A stretch of DNA of 64,000 nucleotides. Source: Lunularia cruciata. Taxonomy: Eukaryota; Streptophyta; Marchantiopsida; Lunulariales; Lunulariaceae. Below the pieces are notes generated by a model. That model had not been told where the DNA came from. It saw only the letters and a program-made list of their open reading frames with translations, and searched no databases. The position numbers and the translations under genes were made by a program. Positions 34,814 through 48,448 of the stretch are shown piece by piece. Each line of letters begins with the position of its first letter. Position 1 is the first letter of the stretch. The DNA lies in NCBI GenBank assembly GCA_948567375.1, contig OX419761.1, forward strand, positions 32,650,243 to 32,714,242. Reading direction: 5' to 3'.

Positions 34814-35505
34814 TATGATCCAGCATGTCTCTCACTTAGGATATACCTCTCATGGCTATTATTGTAGCGCACCATGGACTGAGAAGGCAAGGAATCCTAA
34901 CTCCATCATTCTCCTCCAAGGCTAACACTCCAAGACTCAAACCATTGCTCACTAGAGCAATCAATCAGAGATAAATAGTTACAAATGAAAGGATGATGAG
35001 TATCTCCTCACCCCTAGTTTATATAATTGTGAAATAGTTACCCACCAAAGTTATTAACTATTGGAGTCACTCAAGTTACTAGGCTAAAAGTCAAATAAAA
35101 TTGAAAATTCCAAAGGAATATCTATAATCATGGGAATGTTCCCCTTAGCATATGGTTTCATCCTGACCCAACCACTAAGTCAAGGATTCTTTCACATGGG
35201 CTATCCTTGGACTATAGAAGAATACAAAACAAAAAGGCTTGTGGGTCCAAGAGTTTTCAACTCTTTCCTCAAAGCCAAACACCTAAGAATACTACCAAGT
35301 CAATACACTAGAATCTAAAATAGTGATGCTCATCTTTTCTACTTCTTCTAAACTAAAGTCTCCTCCATTTTACCTATGACTAACTTTAGCTAATCATCTC
35401 TAATCTAGAACCATCCTTTATCTCTTTATAAATAATGTCTCTCAAGTATTTATAATATCAAACTAAATATCATAATAACACATACTTGCACAGATGGGTG
35501 TTACA
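34814..35505 (-). repeat. 3' LTR of L1 element
   Basis: 692 bp, minus orientation (TGTAACACCC at 35,505), homologous to the other L1 LTRs. The bases between it and the L2a solo LTR (34,744-34,813) are a short stretch of the older sequence into which both inserted. Confidence 0.85.
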
Positions 35506-36299
35506 TTTACTCTTGGACTAAGATTTCACTGCATCTTTGGAGTAAAGGTCTCTCTACCTTCTATGATATATCTTCAACTTATCATGGTTAATCCAATCAA
35601 AGTGTCTTCTTCCCAATTCCTTGAGATCTTAGATGTATTAGCCCCACATCTTCTCTACTATGAAAGGTCCAAACTAATTAAGCAAAAAATTCTTTTGCAC
35701 TCTCTTAAATCATATGGAATCAAATAACATTACCCAATCACCTTCTTTGAAGGACTCCACCTTCTTCTTGCCTTACCTCTTGTTATAGCTTTCTTTTGTT
35801 CCCTTTGGGCTTGCTCTACTAAAACCATGGCAATTTTTCTTACCTCATCCAACTCCATGAGTTGATCCTTCTTTGACTTCTATGCATCACCTCCTTTTGT
35901 TTTCTTCAATCTCTTATGAATGCTTTGGAAAGTAGTAAGATCAAAGTGAATAGGTAAGGTAGACTCAATACCATATACAAAATGAAATGGAGAATATTTG
36001 GTGGAAGTCTTCATGGTTGTCCTATACTCCCACAAGACTGCATGAATCCTCTTGCCTCAATGATGTTTAGCCCTCTCCATTTTTGCATCTTGGCCAACAT
36101 CTTGCACAAGGTCATTGGGAATTCATAAAGAAATCTACCAACTTAGAAATCTACCAACTTAGGACCAACTTTTACCAAGGCATTCATAAAGAAATCTACC
36201 AACTTCATCTTCATTCTTGTCCATCAATGATCAAGTCTCAACCTACCTAGTAAGGTAATTAGTTACTACCACAATGTATTGATTGTTCCTTAGCGTTCT

Positions 36300-37860
36300 A
36301 TTGAGAGGACCTAAAAAGTCAATTCCTCACTTCTTGAAAGGTCCTAGCAATGGAATTGATGTAAGAGGTGAAGTAGAAGTAGACTTTTTAGCAAAAGCTT
36401 GACAAACATTACAAGTTTTGCAATAATCAAGACAATCCTTGAAAATCCCTCTCCAATGGTAGTAACCTACATTTAGAATCTTGAAAGCAATCACCTTTCC
36501 TACAAAGTGTTTCTCACACACTAAACCTTGATGAAACTCCTTTATGAGTAGGATTGACTCTTCCTTACCCATTGCTCTTTGAAGTAGACCTATTGCTCCT
36601 TGGTGAAAATGAATATCCTCCATTGTTTAAGGTCTAGATCTTGCAACAATGGCCTTCCTCTTCCTGGCATGCATCCTTTTTAGATAGTTACCTCTTCTAA
36701 CCAAGTGCACAGTCTCCTTGTACTCTATTGGAACCTCTTGAGTGATTGAGATTGTCATGAGTTCCTCATTTGGGAAGGAATTATCCACTATTTCAACTCA
36801 ATCATAGTCATAGGCCCTAGATAACAATTGGCATTTGCATGTTTCTTCCTTGGCTTATCCTCAATGGCGTAGTCATACTTAAACAAGAGTATCATCCACC
36901 TTGCTAAACTCTCTTCCATATTAGATTTTTTGAAAATGTACTTCAAAGCCTTGTGATCCATGACAAGGGTTGCTTTCTTTCCAATCAAATAGTGTTTAAA
37001 CTTCTTGAGACCAAAGATTACTACCAACCCTTCTCTCTCTATGACTGAGTAAGTCTTTTTTGCTGAAACCATTTGTATTCTAGCATAAGCTATTGGATGA
37101 TCATGCCCATCTTGGTCTAATTGACTAAGAGTGCATCTCATAGCTAAAGTGGAAGTATCAGTGTAGATGATTAAAGGCTTATTCCAATCAGGTTTAGCAA
37201 GAATTGGAGCCACCACAAGGGATTACTTGAGCTCCTCAAAAGCTTTGAGAGCCTCCTTGTCCTCCAAATCACCATGTATTCTACACCCTTCTTCATATAG
37301 AAAGTCAATACATAAGCCTTGTTGGAAAATAAAAAGATAAACCTCTTATAATAACCAACTATCCCCAAGAATTGGTGTAACTTTGTCAAGCTTGAAGGGA
37401 ATGGAAGGTATGAGATTTCATTCACCTTCTCAAGATCAACTACTATTCCATCCTTGGAGATGATGTGCCCCAAAAGTAGACCTTGTTCACAACTAAAAAT
37501 GCACTTCTTTGGATTCAGTGATGCATTTGCTTCATCCAAGCATTGCAAGATATTGATAAGGTGGTCAAAGTGATCCTACTTGCTCTTATAAACACAAAAG
37601 TCATCAATGAAGTCTCTCACAAATTTCCCAATGAAAATTTCAAACACCTTGTTCATAAACCGTTGGAATGTGGCTAGAGCATTGCAAAGCCCAAGGGGCA
37701 TGACCTTGAAAGCATAAGTCTCCCAAGGTATCATGAATATGTTGAGTTGTTGATGCCTTGGTATAATCTTGATTTGGTTATATCCACTATAACCATCTCC
37801 AAAACCGTACCTCTCATGACCTACAACCTCTTCCAAGATCTCATCAATGAATGGCAAAGG
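36300..37860 (-). pseudogene. RT, RNase H and integrase zinc domain of the L1 element
   Basis: RT occupies about 37,230-37,860 (VGYYKRFI connection near 37,340 and IDDF catalytic motif near 37,600). RNase H, at 36,790-37,220, begins with IIYTDTST and includes a VMDHKALKYIF stretch. The integrase HHCC domain (FHQGLVCEKH, then CKTCNVCQAF) is at 36,390-36,530. Together these copy RNA to DNA and insert it. The order is the gypsy order. Confidence 0.8.
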
Positions 37861-38522
37861 GTACTAGTCCTTCTTAGTAAAAGCATTGAGCTTCTTGTGA
37901 TCCACACATACCTAAAGTTTGCCATTCTTTTTCTTCACAATCACAATTAAAGATAAGCATTTTGAATTCTCCACCTCAAAGATAAATCTGGTCTCTTTGA
38001 GCTTATCAATCTCCTCTTTCACAACCAAAGCTATTGGTAAGGTAATGCAACATTGCTTTTGGTGGATTGGTCTTGCATATAACTACACCTTTACCTTGTG
38101 CTCCTCCAAGGTGACTTCCTTCAAATCCTTGTAACTGAAAGTAAACATATGGATAAACTTGTGAAAAATCTCCTAAAATCTCACCTTCTCCTCCTTGGTA
38201 ACATTTAGACCATACTTGAGGGTAGATAACCTCCTCTCTATCTCCTCAAGTGTCAATAGTGATTTATTTGGGTCTCTCAAAACCTCTAGCTTAGCTGCAA
38301 AATCCAAAGCTCATAAGGGATACACATCTGAATCAAATTCATCCTCCTCCATGGAAGTCTCTTCCTCCATGCTTGTGTCCACATCTAAAGCTCCTTCTTC
38401 TGAATCAGATTCCCAATAATCAGAAGATGGTGTATCTAAATATGAAGTGGTTAGTGGTGTTAGTCATATGAATTGTAACTCTATGGTTTGATGGCCTAAT
38501 CCTCAAGCACACTTTGTGCCAT

Positions 38523-41500
38523 TGTGGTACACATATTTTTGTTTTTTTTCTTATTTTTGAAGAAGAACTGTATAGAAGTCATATTGCGTTTGTATGACAT
38601 CAGAAGGCAAAGAAGGGTGTCCTCAGGTTGTAACCCAAGGTAAAATGACTTTGTGTTGGAAGATGAAGTACTCGGATTGGCCTTGTGAGCATTAAACCCA
38701 AAGTAAGGAGACTTCAGCTCAAGGGTGCTCAACCCAAGGCGAGGACAATGTAACAACTTTCCTTTGGGGTTGGACATTCAAGAAGGTACCGCACACAAAA
38801 ATGGCTGTCATATGAGCCAGGGGAAAATTGACAGTGATAAGAGTATGAAGGAGGTGTGATTTCTTGGTAGAAACTCAAAGTCAAGAAAGACATAGAAGGC
38901 GTGCCACTATAAGACTTGGGATAGAGACGAAGAGATGACAAATAATTTTCCATCGCCATTAAGGAGTTGTCTTGAGGGAGATCATGGGAAAGGAAGTGTA
39001 GTAAGAGACGTGTTGTTGTGTTGAGAGGAAGTCATGAGAGTTAGTCTAGGAATCAGTTGGAAGATGTGACAACCCTACAAATATCACTTTTGCGGTAGTC
39101 AGGTAAGTAAAGTTAGTTCCCACAGAGATACTATTGAGAATTGGTCAAATACAAAGTCAAACAATAACAATCTTCAGTTCTTCTTGGTTGCGTCTTTGAT
39201 CTTTCAGGTAGAAACCACACCCAGAAGAGAGTAACAAGCACTGATTCACAATCTCGTCACAAATTAACACCTCTTAATCACAAGTCCTTCAATTCTTTCC
39301 AAACAATCTTGATTGTGATGATTCAGGCTCTCCCAAAAATGGCACTTCACTGCAAAATTACTTTGCTTCAGAATTGTGTTCCACCCCTCCACTGAAGGCA
39401 CAACTTCCTCGATCAAAATTGCTTCACATCAACTTTGCGTTGCACTCACAACTGCAGAATACTACCAACACTACAATTCCTCTCAAATCTATCAAGGCAT
39501 TGCTCCAATTACACTTCACTCAGGATCAAACACACAAAATAAAGATCAAGGCTGCAGAATCCAACATCCAACAAGCACATGATTTTCACTTTGAAATTCT
39601 CCACACACTCACAAACACAAACACAATGTTGATATCGGAATCAAGCTCAAACAACAAGCACTGCTTCACGGCACTTTACTTTATCTATTCTCAGAAATTA
39701 TGAGCACTAAACAACATAAGATTACAAATGTCACTCTTAAATAGTGAAGCAAACAATAGTTTAACAACTATACCATTCTACAACAACTCTTCTAACTTGT
39801 AGATCCAAAATGACAATACACCTCTTCATATCTACCTCTTCAAATCTCAAATCTGTTACTAATCCAATCCGATGTCTACTTCTTCCTCTACTTTCAAACC
39901 CGATCCCGAAGTAACTTCACTCACTATTACTCTATCTTTGGGTTTCACAACTCCTAATTCCCCTACCAATTTACTACTTCTTCATCCTGATCTGCAATTC
40001 CTCTAGTGTGTAATCCATCTAACTCTTTATCTCTTGACCCACTCTTCTCTAATGTCTCCAACGGTAACTCCAAAGACATCTGCACTCCTACTTCATCTAC
40101 TTTGGGTCTAGCTACTATCAATTCTTTTGCTAATTCTACTACATCCTCATCAAGAGTTGTAATTGAAAGCATGGGTACACTATCTACGCCTTCAATTTGT
40201 AACCCACTTTCCCCCAATCACTCATGTTACTGACCCAAAGACACGTATTGTCTGATCCTGCACTTTGGGTTTATTCACTATTGTTATTTCTCCTCTAACT
40301 CTATCCTATCTTCAATTAGAATTGAAATTGAAGTCATGGATATCCTACCTATCTATTTTTTTCTCTATCCTAACTCTCTCTAATACCTCTAGCAAAATTC
40401 CCGAAGTCACTTTCACTGCACTCCGAGGTCCGACTATCTCAGATGTATTCATCTTCATCTTGAGGCAAAGAAGCTTCTAACTCAAAGTTGTATAAACCTG
40501 AAGTCTCAAGTCCAAAGTCTCAAGTCTGAAGTCCAAAGTCTCAAGTCTGAAGTCCAAAGTCCCGAAGACACCAACCCGAAGACATTAAACTACTCTCTAC
40601 ATCTACTCCCAAAACTTCAAATGCTTATAACTTCTTGTACAGACCTCCAAACTTTGCGATTTTGGTGGCAATGAAAAGCCGTGAACAAGACTCATCTAAC
40701 AAGATATAGCACGCATGATTTAAACTTGTTGTCACTGAGATATGGCCCCCCGCAAGAATCCTGACCTGCAACTTCCCTTCCTCCTTTGGGTTTGCCCTCC
40801 TTTAGCATCTCATCCGAGTTTTTTTCCTCACAAAGTAAGTTTCTTCGGATCTGATCCAATCCAAGTCCTTCTTCCTCTAACACAAAGTTGACTTCCTTGA
40901 GCTTGATCAAAACACAAGTTTCCCCTCATTTCTTCTCTATTTGGTTTCATATGGTTTCAGCAAGGCACTTCTTCTAAACTCATCCAAAATGAAAAAAGTG
41001 GGTACCATAGAAGAGTAGCCACCAACCCAGAGAAGAAGAGAGTAAGATGGGAAGTGGAAAGAACTCAAAATTCACAATGAGAAATCATGCAATTTGGAGA
41101 TTAGATATAATCACCAAAATTAAAGTCTTGAGCAGGCTTTGGATCACATTCCTGGCATGGAATTGGAACATTAGCTTTCTAGGTTTCATGACTGAGATCA
41201 TCAAGAGTAAATGTCTTGATGGGCTCAAGGGAGAAGATAAGAGAGGAAATCCGGCTCATTGGATAGAGTCAGATTGGAGGTTAGTATTTGGAAGAGAGGC
41301 AGGTGAAGAGCAAGGAGCTACATTCTTGGGGAAAGGAGAGGTAGTTGAAGAAACCCAAGAAGTGAGAGATTCCTTCTGTTGATAGATAGTTGGAGATAGA
41401 TAAAATTTGGAAGAATGTAAGAGCAAAGCCTAAAGTAGATGACATAGGAAAATAGGTATCTTTGGAGTTATCATTGGAGATATTAGAAAGAGTGGGTAGG

Positions 41501-42451
41501 GAGATAGAGAATTAGAAAGGTTACCTATGACAGGAATTGTAGACCAAGAAGAAGAAGTGTTAGAATTGGTAGAAGAATTAGTAGTTGTGAAACCCAAGGA
41601 TTGAGTAGTGTGTGAGGTCACTTTAGGATTGGAAGTTGAGGAAGAAGTAGACATTGGATTGGAGTAGTAACAATTTTGAGATTTGAAGAGGTGCATTGTC
41701 ATTTTGGATCTATAGGTAGGAAAAGTTGTTGTAGAACGGTATAGTTGTTAGTAACTATTGATTGCTTTGCCTATTTAAAGGTGGCATTTGTAGTCATTTG
41801 TTGTTCATTGCTCATAATTTTGAGAATAGATAAAGCAAAGTGTTGTGAAGAAGTGCTCGTTGCTTGAGCTTAATTCCGGGTATCAACTTTGTGTTTGTAA
41901 TTGTGAGTGCTTGGAGAATTCTAAAGTGAAGTCAGTGTGTTTGTTGGATGTTAGACTCCACAACCTTGATCTTTATTCTGTATGTTTGATCTTGAGTGAA
42001 GTGCAATCAAAGCAATGCCTTGACAAATCTGAGAGGAATTGTAGTGTTGCTAGTATTTTACATTTGTCAATGCAATGCAATGTTGATGTGAAGCAATTTC
42101 GATCAAGGAAGTTGTGCCTTCAATGGAGGAGTAGAACACAATTCTAAGGAAAAGTTGTTTTGCAATGAAGTGTCATTTTTGGGAGAGCCTGAATCATCAC
42201 AATCAAGATTGTTTGGAAAGATTTGATGGAGTTGTGATTATCTGTGACAAATTGTTGTGACGAGGTTGTAAGTCAATGCTTGTTACTTTCTTCTAGGTGT
42301 GATTTCTACCTGAGAGATTAAAGATGCAACCAAGAAGAACTGAGATTTTTACTATTTGACTTTGTATTTGACCAATTCTGAATTGTATCTCTATGGGAAC
42401 AAATTTTACTTACTTGATTACCTCAAAAGTGATATTTGCCGGGTTTTCACA
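38523..42451 (+). repeat. 5' LTR of the L2a element, containing a solo L2b LTR
   Basis: Starts TGTGGTACAC and ends GGGTTTTCACA. A TATA-like TATTTAAAGG is at 41,772-41,781. The flanks of the nested solo LTR (39,065-41,009) match a continuous stretch in the 3' LTR near 48,990-49,010, which confirms the interruption. Compared with the 3' LTR and the solo LTR at 30,267, a large central part of U3 is absent. Confidence 0.85.
39065..41009 (-). mobile_element. Solo L2b LTR nested in the L2a 5' LTR
   Basis: 1,945 bp in minus orientation with perfect GAAGA duplications at 39,060-39,064 and 41,010-41,014. It is homologous to the two L2b LTRs at 15,559-19,366. All three L2b copies in the window are minus-strand solo LTRs sitting in L2-type LTRs. 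Confidence 0.9.
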
Positions 42452-42458
42452 TGATTTT

Positions 42459-42476
42459 TGGCACCGCTGCAAGGGA
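42459..42476 (+). promoter_or_regulatory. Primer binding site, tRNA-Asp-like
   Basis: TGGCACCGCTGCAAGGGA lies eight bases after the 5' LTR end. It matches 14 of 18 positions of the plant tRNA-Asp-type primer site TGGCGCCGTTGCCGGGGA used by Athila/Tat relatives. This is where reverse transcription would start. Confidence 0.75.
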
Positions 42477-42981
42477 TAAAAATCTTGGAAGTGGAAGAAT
42501 ACAAAGCCAATTTCAAAACTGGGTGTCCAAGCAATATGAATGTTTGCATTGAGGGAACAACGGGAAGAGAGAGTTTGAAGACAAATGTTGCATTGTAAAG
42601 AAGAAGATGCTTGAAGATCCAATCCACTTTTGACAAGATTGAACAGGAGGCATTTGACTTTCAACTTCTGCAAAAAGTTCAAGAAGCCTTGTGAGAGCTC
42701 AAAGAAAAGAAACACAAAGGCGGGTGGCAAGGCTACTTCTTGTCTCCATCTTCCAAGAAGAAGAAAGACTCCAACGGGTAGACATACTCGTTACGGCCCA
42801 ATACACCAACTTCTCCTAAAGTTGTAAAGGAAGTCAAATTTCTAAAGAACTTTGTTTGAGAAAAGACAACACAAATCCTCACAAAAGAAGAGTGCCAACA
42901 TCTTCTACACACTATTCCTTGATTGCCTCAAAGGAATTTTGAAGAACACTTTGAAGGTGTTGAACCTCTTACTTCTACTTA

Positions 42982-43110
42982 GGTTGAAGTCAACACAAAC
43001 AAAGAAGAAGTAATTGTCAAAGAAGATCTCACTTTGAACTTGACTGGTTGAAGTCAACACAAACAAAGAAGAAGTAATTGTCAAAGAAGATCTCACTTTG
43101 AACTTGACTG
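42982..43110 (+). repeat. 64-bp tandem duplication upstream of gag
   Basis: Two adjacent near-identical copies with a period of 64 bp (GGTTGAAGTCAACAC at 42,982 and 43,046). They lie in the leader or at the start of the gag region of the L2a element. Confidence 0.85.
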
Positions 43111-43205
43111 ATTGGAACCCCTGGGCTATCAATACAGCATCAATACCAGCAAATCCCTCGGTTCCATCAAGGTCAAACTTACCATAGTCAATTCCCCCGA
43201 GTCGA

Positions 43206-44680
43206 ATGATGACTTTGTTACTTGTCAGCCGATACGCCTATCAGAAGTACAAGGGGACAGAACAAGACAAAGATCCTGATGATTTCATCAAAGAATTCAA
43301 AGTCATCTCCTTTGCCAACAAGGAACATGACTCTATGGATTGTCTGCAAATTCTCCCAAGTTTGCTCCGAAAGAAGGCTCAAAGTTGGAGCACTCATGTA
43401 ACCCAAAAGGGGTTCACACTAGCGGATTGGGTGGATTTGAGAAACAATTTACAGGAGCGCTTCTAGGAGGTTGATTACGACACGAGTGTCTTTGCAGCGC
43501 TCAACAATTTAGATAGAGGCAAGAAGGAAAATTTGAGAGACTACTCTAAGCGGTTCATGGCGCTCTTGAACCGAGTCTCAAAGCAAATGGGTGTGGTGGG
43601 TTACTCCGATGCCAAAGCCATCACCTAGTTCTTGGGAGGACTTTCACCAAAGATTTGGAACTTTGCTAAGGAGAAGAATGTAACTTCCTTGGATAAGGTA
43701 CTCAAACACGTCGCCCGCTATGAGGCAGCTCACTCTCACTTTACCAATAATCAAAGAAACCGGGAGAAGAAAGGCAAGAAGCCCAGAAGAAGAGCTTCTT
43801 GCAGTACATCCCCTTCTTCAAAGGAATCTTCAACATCTTCAAGTTCTTCTTTGGAATCCAAAGAAGAATCAAGTCAAGAAGAATACAAAGACTTGGGGGC
43901 AAGAAACCATTGACACCTCCAGCTAAGAGTGTACATAAAGCAGATACCAAGCTGGATGCTCTTATAAAGAGTTTTCAAATTTTAAGACCCAAATGGTTGG
44001 GGTGAAGGACCAAAGGAATCCTCCATCATTTGGCAGATCCAATGTATGGTGCACCATGGTTGGCAAGTCAGGCCATGCAAATATGGAATGCAATACTTGT
44101 AATGCATTTCCGGTGCAATAGATTGATTGGGTTCCAGGATGGAACCAGGAAGAGGAAGAGGAAGCGGTGTACCAAACTCAATAGGTATTGCCTTAGGCAA
44201 GCACATTGTACCAAGGTCTGAGGTTTGGACCAAGGGAGTATAATCCCAATGCTCCCTCACAAAGACCACCAATGAGCAACCAAAACCAACCTTAGAATGT
44301 TGCACCTGGCGCATGTTACAATTGTGGTTTGATGGGACATTAGTCTCCAAACTGTCCCAGAGCCAAGAGGGCAAATTGGGTATGTTCCCTTGCGTGTGAA
44401 TTGTAAAGGATTGGGCCATACAAGCAACCAGTGCCCTCATCCACCAAACCCAAAGCCGCCTATAAAATATGTACAGACCCCCGCTGAGCATGCTGCGCTT
44501 CAGGCAAAAGGAGATACAAATGTAAATTGTATCACACTTGAGGAAGAGAGACCTCAAGAAGGGAGCCCGGCCTCTGAAGGTGAATGGCCGGACCTCAAAA
44601 TTTTGAAGGTTGAGACATGTGCAAGTAAGAAGAAGCATGATCCCAAGGAACTGAGTACGACCTCTTTATCCTCATAAAAG
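43206..44680 (+). pseudogene. Gag region of the L2a element
   Basis: Plus-strand text gives a gag core (DDFIKEFKVISFANKEHDSM, then KKAQSWSTHV) at 43,260-43,410, a second gag helix segment near 43,480-43,700, a Lys/Ser-rich stretch near 43,760-43,900, and a zinc knuckle half (GHTSNQCPHP) at about 44,417-44,446. The function is particle assembly and RNA packaging. It is degraded. Confidence 0.7.
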
Positions 44681-44730
44681 GTGAAGAGATTGCACTCAAA
44701 GTCAATTTCGCTAGTACTCCCATCACCATC

Positions 44731-45330
44731 ATGAAGTGCTCCAAAGTCAAATTTGAACAAGGTGAGACTTCAAACCCAAAGACGAAGGTGAAGGTGAAAT
44801 TGGGAGAAGTACCTCAATATGATATTGAAGCAGATTTGGCATCCACAAGTGTGAACATCACATTCAAGCAATTGTGGGAAGACAATAAGCTATATAAGAA
44901 GCAGCTAAATTCCGCCTTCAAGAAAGTAAGGGCAATGTCTAAAAAAGACCAGCCTACTGTTTATCAAATTGAACAAGAAGATTTGAGATCTCCCAAAGTG
45001 AATGCGGAGATTGTAAGGTGCATGATCACGTTGATACCCATTGATTCAGGTTCTAGTGCAAATGTCATGACCAAAGACATTGCAAATTGGTTGGGGTACC
45101 ATACGTTTGAGCCAACACCCCAAGTCTTGAAATTTGCAGACCAAGAGAAGGCCATTGGGCATGCTGTCAAATATTACCACAATCATTGGAGGGGTGTCCT
45201 TCAAGTTGAATTACATTGTGTTGTGACCAATGACCAAAACTGGTTACCCATTGTTGATCAAAAGACCCTGGTTGTACAGTGCCCAAGTTGTGGTGGATTG
45301 GCACCAGCAGAAGTTGTGGTTTAAGGACAT
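44731..45330 (+). pseudogene. Protease region of the L2a element
   Basis: A retropepsin-like active site, IPIDSGSSANVM, lies at about 45,037-45,072 in a stretch of coding text downstream of gag and upstream of RT. The fold would process the polyprotein. Assignment rests on the DSG motif and on gene order. Confidence 0.75.
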
Positions 45331-45829
45331 TTTGTCCAAAGAACAGAAGTTGGTGACCGTGAGTTGGACAAAGGTTCTCCATCTCAAGGAAACGAGTTTC
45401 TTAGAAGATGAGGACAAATCCAAAGACTCATCATCTTTGTACTCAGAAGATTCCAAAGACAAAGTCCAAATTAATTACTTGGAATGTTACAAGGTGGACG
45501 TCAAAGATGAAGACCCATATGACCTCACCTCGGGTGAACATGACTTGGAGGAAGCGGGTTTGATGGCAGCTTGACTTGGATTGAGCCAAGTTAGTCATGT
45601 TGAAGGAGTCATCAACTCCAATGACTATCAAGATGTTGTTTTAACTAAAGGAAAAATTTTGAAAGTTTTGAAGATAGTCACTTTGGAGAAGTTAGCAGAA
45701 TACATTGCACTATTTGTGGAATTCTAGGATGTATTTGCTTGGTCTATTGATCAAATGCCGGGTATTCCACAAGAATTTGGAGAACATTGGATTGATCAGG
45801 TTGAAGATGCAGTTCCAATTTGGCAGAGA

Positions 45830-46980
45830 TAGTACCGCCTAAACCGGAAGTACTCACTGTTGGTGAAAGATGAAATCAACAAGTACTTGGGAGCCAAAAT
45901 AATCTTTCCTATCTTAAGAAATGAGTAGTTTTCCCACATTGTCATTGTCCTAAAAGAATAAAACTGGGAAGATTCAAGTGTGCCAAGATTTCCACAAATT
46001 GAATGCAGTCACAAGGAAGGATCATCATCCCTTGCCTTTAACTGATACAATTTTGGATCCAGTAGTTGGTCATCCTTGTTACAGTTTTCTTCATGGATTT
46101 TTAGTGTACAATCAAGTATCCATCCGAGAAGAGGACAAGGATAAAACTATATTCACTATCGATTGGAGCACTTTTGCTTACAATCAAATGCCCTTTGGGT
46201 TGTGTAATGCTCCTGCTACTTTCCAGCGGATGATGAATGCAATCTTCAAGGATTTCCTATGCAAATTTGTGGAAGTCTTCATTGATGATTTTTTGTGTTT
46301 GGGCAAAGAGATGTACATTTGGATTACCTTTGCCAAACTTTTGAAAGGTGTTGGTTTGCCGGTTTGTCATTGCACCCGAAGAAATGCTTCTTTGCAATGA
46401 TGGAGGGAATTTTCCTGGAGCATCAGGTGTCAAGCCGAGGTATTGAAGTTGATGTTGAGAAGGTTAAAGTAATCTCAGCCTTGGAATCCCCTAAGAATAT
46501 TTGGGAGCTGACAGCCTTCTTGGGACATGTCGGATACTACAGACGCTTCATCTCAAACAATGTGGTGCTTAGTGCTTACAAAGCTTCTGAAGAAGTCCAA
46601 AGACTACCTATGGGAAGCAAGTCAAGAAGAAGCTTTCTGAGTATTGAAGAAGAAATTGGTTGAAGCACCAATCATGAAGGCCCCAAATTGGGAATGCTCT
46701 TTTCATGTATATGTGGATACTTTGTCCATGGCAATTGGAGTAGTCTTGAGTCAAAAGGACAACAAGAAGAAGGATTACCTAATCTATTATGCCAGCCCAC
46801 ATCTTTTAGTTTCAAGAAAGAACTATTCAATGACTAAAAGAGAAGCACTCAGAATGGTTTATGCTTACAAGAAGTTTTGCCACTACTTGTTGGGATACGA
46901 GTTTGTCTTCTATGTTGACCATTACACGTTGCAACATTTGGTCAAGAAGGCAAATTTGTCTGAGCAAATTGCCAAATGAA
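45830..46980 (+). pseudogene. RT and RNase H of the L2a element
   Basis: RT: CQDFHKLNAVTRKDHHPLP at about 45,980-46,035, MPFGLCNAPATFQRMMNAIF near 46,190-46,250 and a VFIDDF catalytic motif near 46,277-46,294, then the connection (LGHVGYYRRFIS) near 46,520. RNase H, at 46,640-46,980, begins FHVYVDT and includes a Y-V-D-H motif. The PFGLCNAPATFQR signature is typical of plant gypsy elements. The region is broken. Confidence 0.85.
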
Positions 46981-47299
46981 TCTTGTTATTACAAGAATTC
47001 ACATATATTGTACAAGTAAGGAAAGTAGCTTTGCATTCTAACATGGACTTCTTATCTAGGTTAGAAACTCAAGACCAAGAATGGGAGATCAACGATTGGT
47101 TCCCTGATGAAGAGCTATATCATTTGATAGCAATATGAAGTACAAGGTATGCAGAAGAATATCACTATTTGCATACTCTCCAGTGTCTTGATGGGCTAGA
47201 CCCGGAGCAAAGGGTAGTCTTTCTCAAGAAAATGAGGCCATATCAACTTAAACACAACATTTTATTCAAGATGGGCAAAGATGAAGTACTTTGGTGATG

Positions 47300-48290
47300 C
47301 TTGGAGTCATACAAAGTTGGAGGAGTAATTGAGTCTTTACACTCCAAAGCATCGGGGGGACACTATGCCTTGAAGAATACAATAAAGAACATTCTTTCCT
47401 TGGAGTACTGGTGGCTTACAATGTATAAAGACATGCATGTCCATATCCAAAGTTGTGATGTTTGTCAGAGAACAAGAAAGCTGATGGCTACTTCCCAATG
47501 GCCTTTGAGACCAATTTTACCATTGGCCCCATTTGAGAAATGTGGAATTGAATTTGTGGGACCGATACAACCAATAACCCGAGTCACAAGAAAATGATAC
47601 ATTTTGGTTTGCACTGACTATGCTACCAAGATGGTCAACTGAAGCAACTTGCCAAGATGACACAGAAATAGTGGCAGAATTTTTCTTTCAAAATATCATC
47701 TCCCGATACGGATGTCCTTTGGAATTGGTCAGTGACAAAAGGACACACTTCTTGAACTCTGTGATGGAGGTGTTAACCAAATACTTTCAAATTCAACATT
47801 GGAAGATAACTCCTAATAATTCCAAAGCAAATGGCCTAACAAAGAAGGCAAATGGGTTACTCTACAAAAGTTTGAAGAAGGTGACTGTCAATTATGCCTA
47901 TGATTGGGATACAAAGTTACTAGCCACATTGTGGGCATATCAAACAATAGAAAAGATCACAACCAAGCAAACTCCATACTTCTTGACATATGGCTTGCAT
48001 TCCATACTACTAGTTGAATTTGAAGTACCAACATATCGGATTCTCTGTGAGGAACAATTTTTAGAGGAAGAAAGTCAGGATCTTCGGATCCATCAACTAA
48101 TGTGGTTAGAAGAGAAAAGAGACAATGCAATGCAAACCACAAAAGAAGTACAAGAACAGAGGAAAGTCGGGCACAATAAGCACATCAAGCTTGTGATTTT
48201 TCACGAGGGAGACTTGGTTTTGTTATACAAAAATCACCAAATATTTTTTCTAGGCAAACTGCATTTGAGATGGATGGGTCCTTATTGAGT
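47300..48290 (+). pseudogene. Integrase of the L2a element
   Basis: An HHCC zinc domain lies at about 47,325-47,480 (GGHYALKNTI, CDVCQRTRK). The catalytic core follows at 47,540-47,900 with the GIEFVGPI strand and LVSDKRTHFLN, and the C-terminal part has FHEGDLVLLY near 48,198. It would insert the DNA copy. It is broken. The polypurine tract and 3' LTR follow. Confidence 0.8.
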
Positions 48291-48448
48291 CCTTTATCTT
48301 TATGAAAACGGGTCCATTCAACTTGTAGACTTGGAAGGGCAACCATTTGCCACTCAAGTGAACGTGTGGAGAGTTTAGAAATATTGGACAATGGACTTGG
48401 AGGTTTCTAAGACACCCGAGGTCTATGTTCGCGGGGACGCTCACATTT

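Larger units (their letters stand above)
34814..38522 (-). mobile_element. Ty3/gypsy L1 element, 3' part (LTR, integrase, RNase H, RT, protease linker)
   Basis: Reading leftward on the minus strand: protease-RT linker (38,195-38,520), RT (37,230-37,860), RNase H (36,790-37,220), integrase (about 35,750-36,620) and the 3' LTR (34,814-35,505). It is cut off at 38,522 by an L2a LTR; the gag side is not found on the far side of that element. RT shows MPLGLCNALATFQRFMN followed by a VRDFIDDF catalytic motif. It is broken in many places, but RT and RNase H pieces remain readable, so it is of middling age. Confidence 0.85.
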
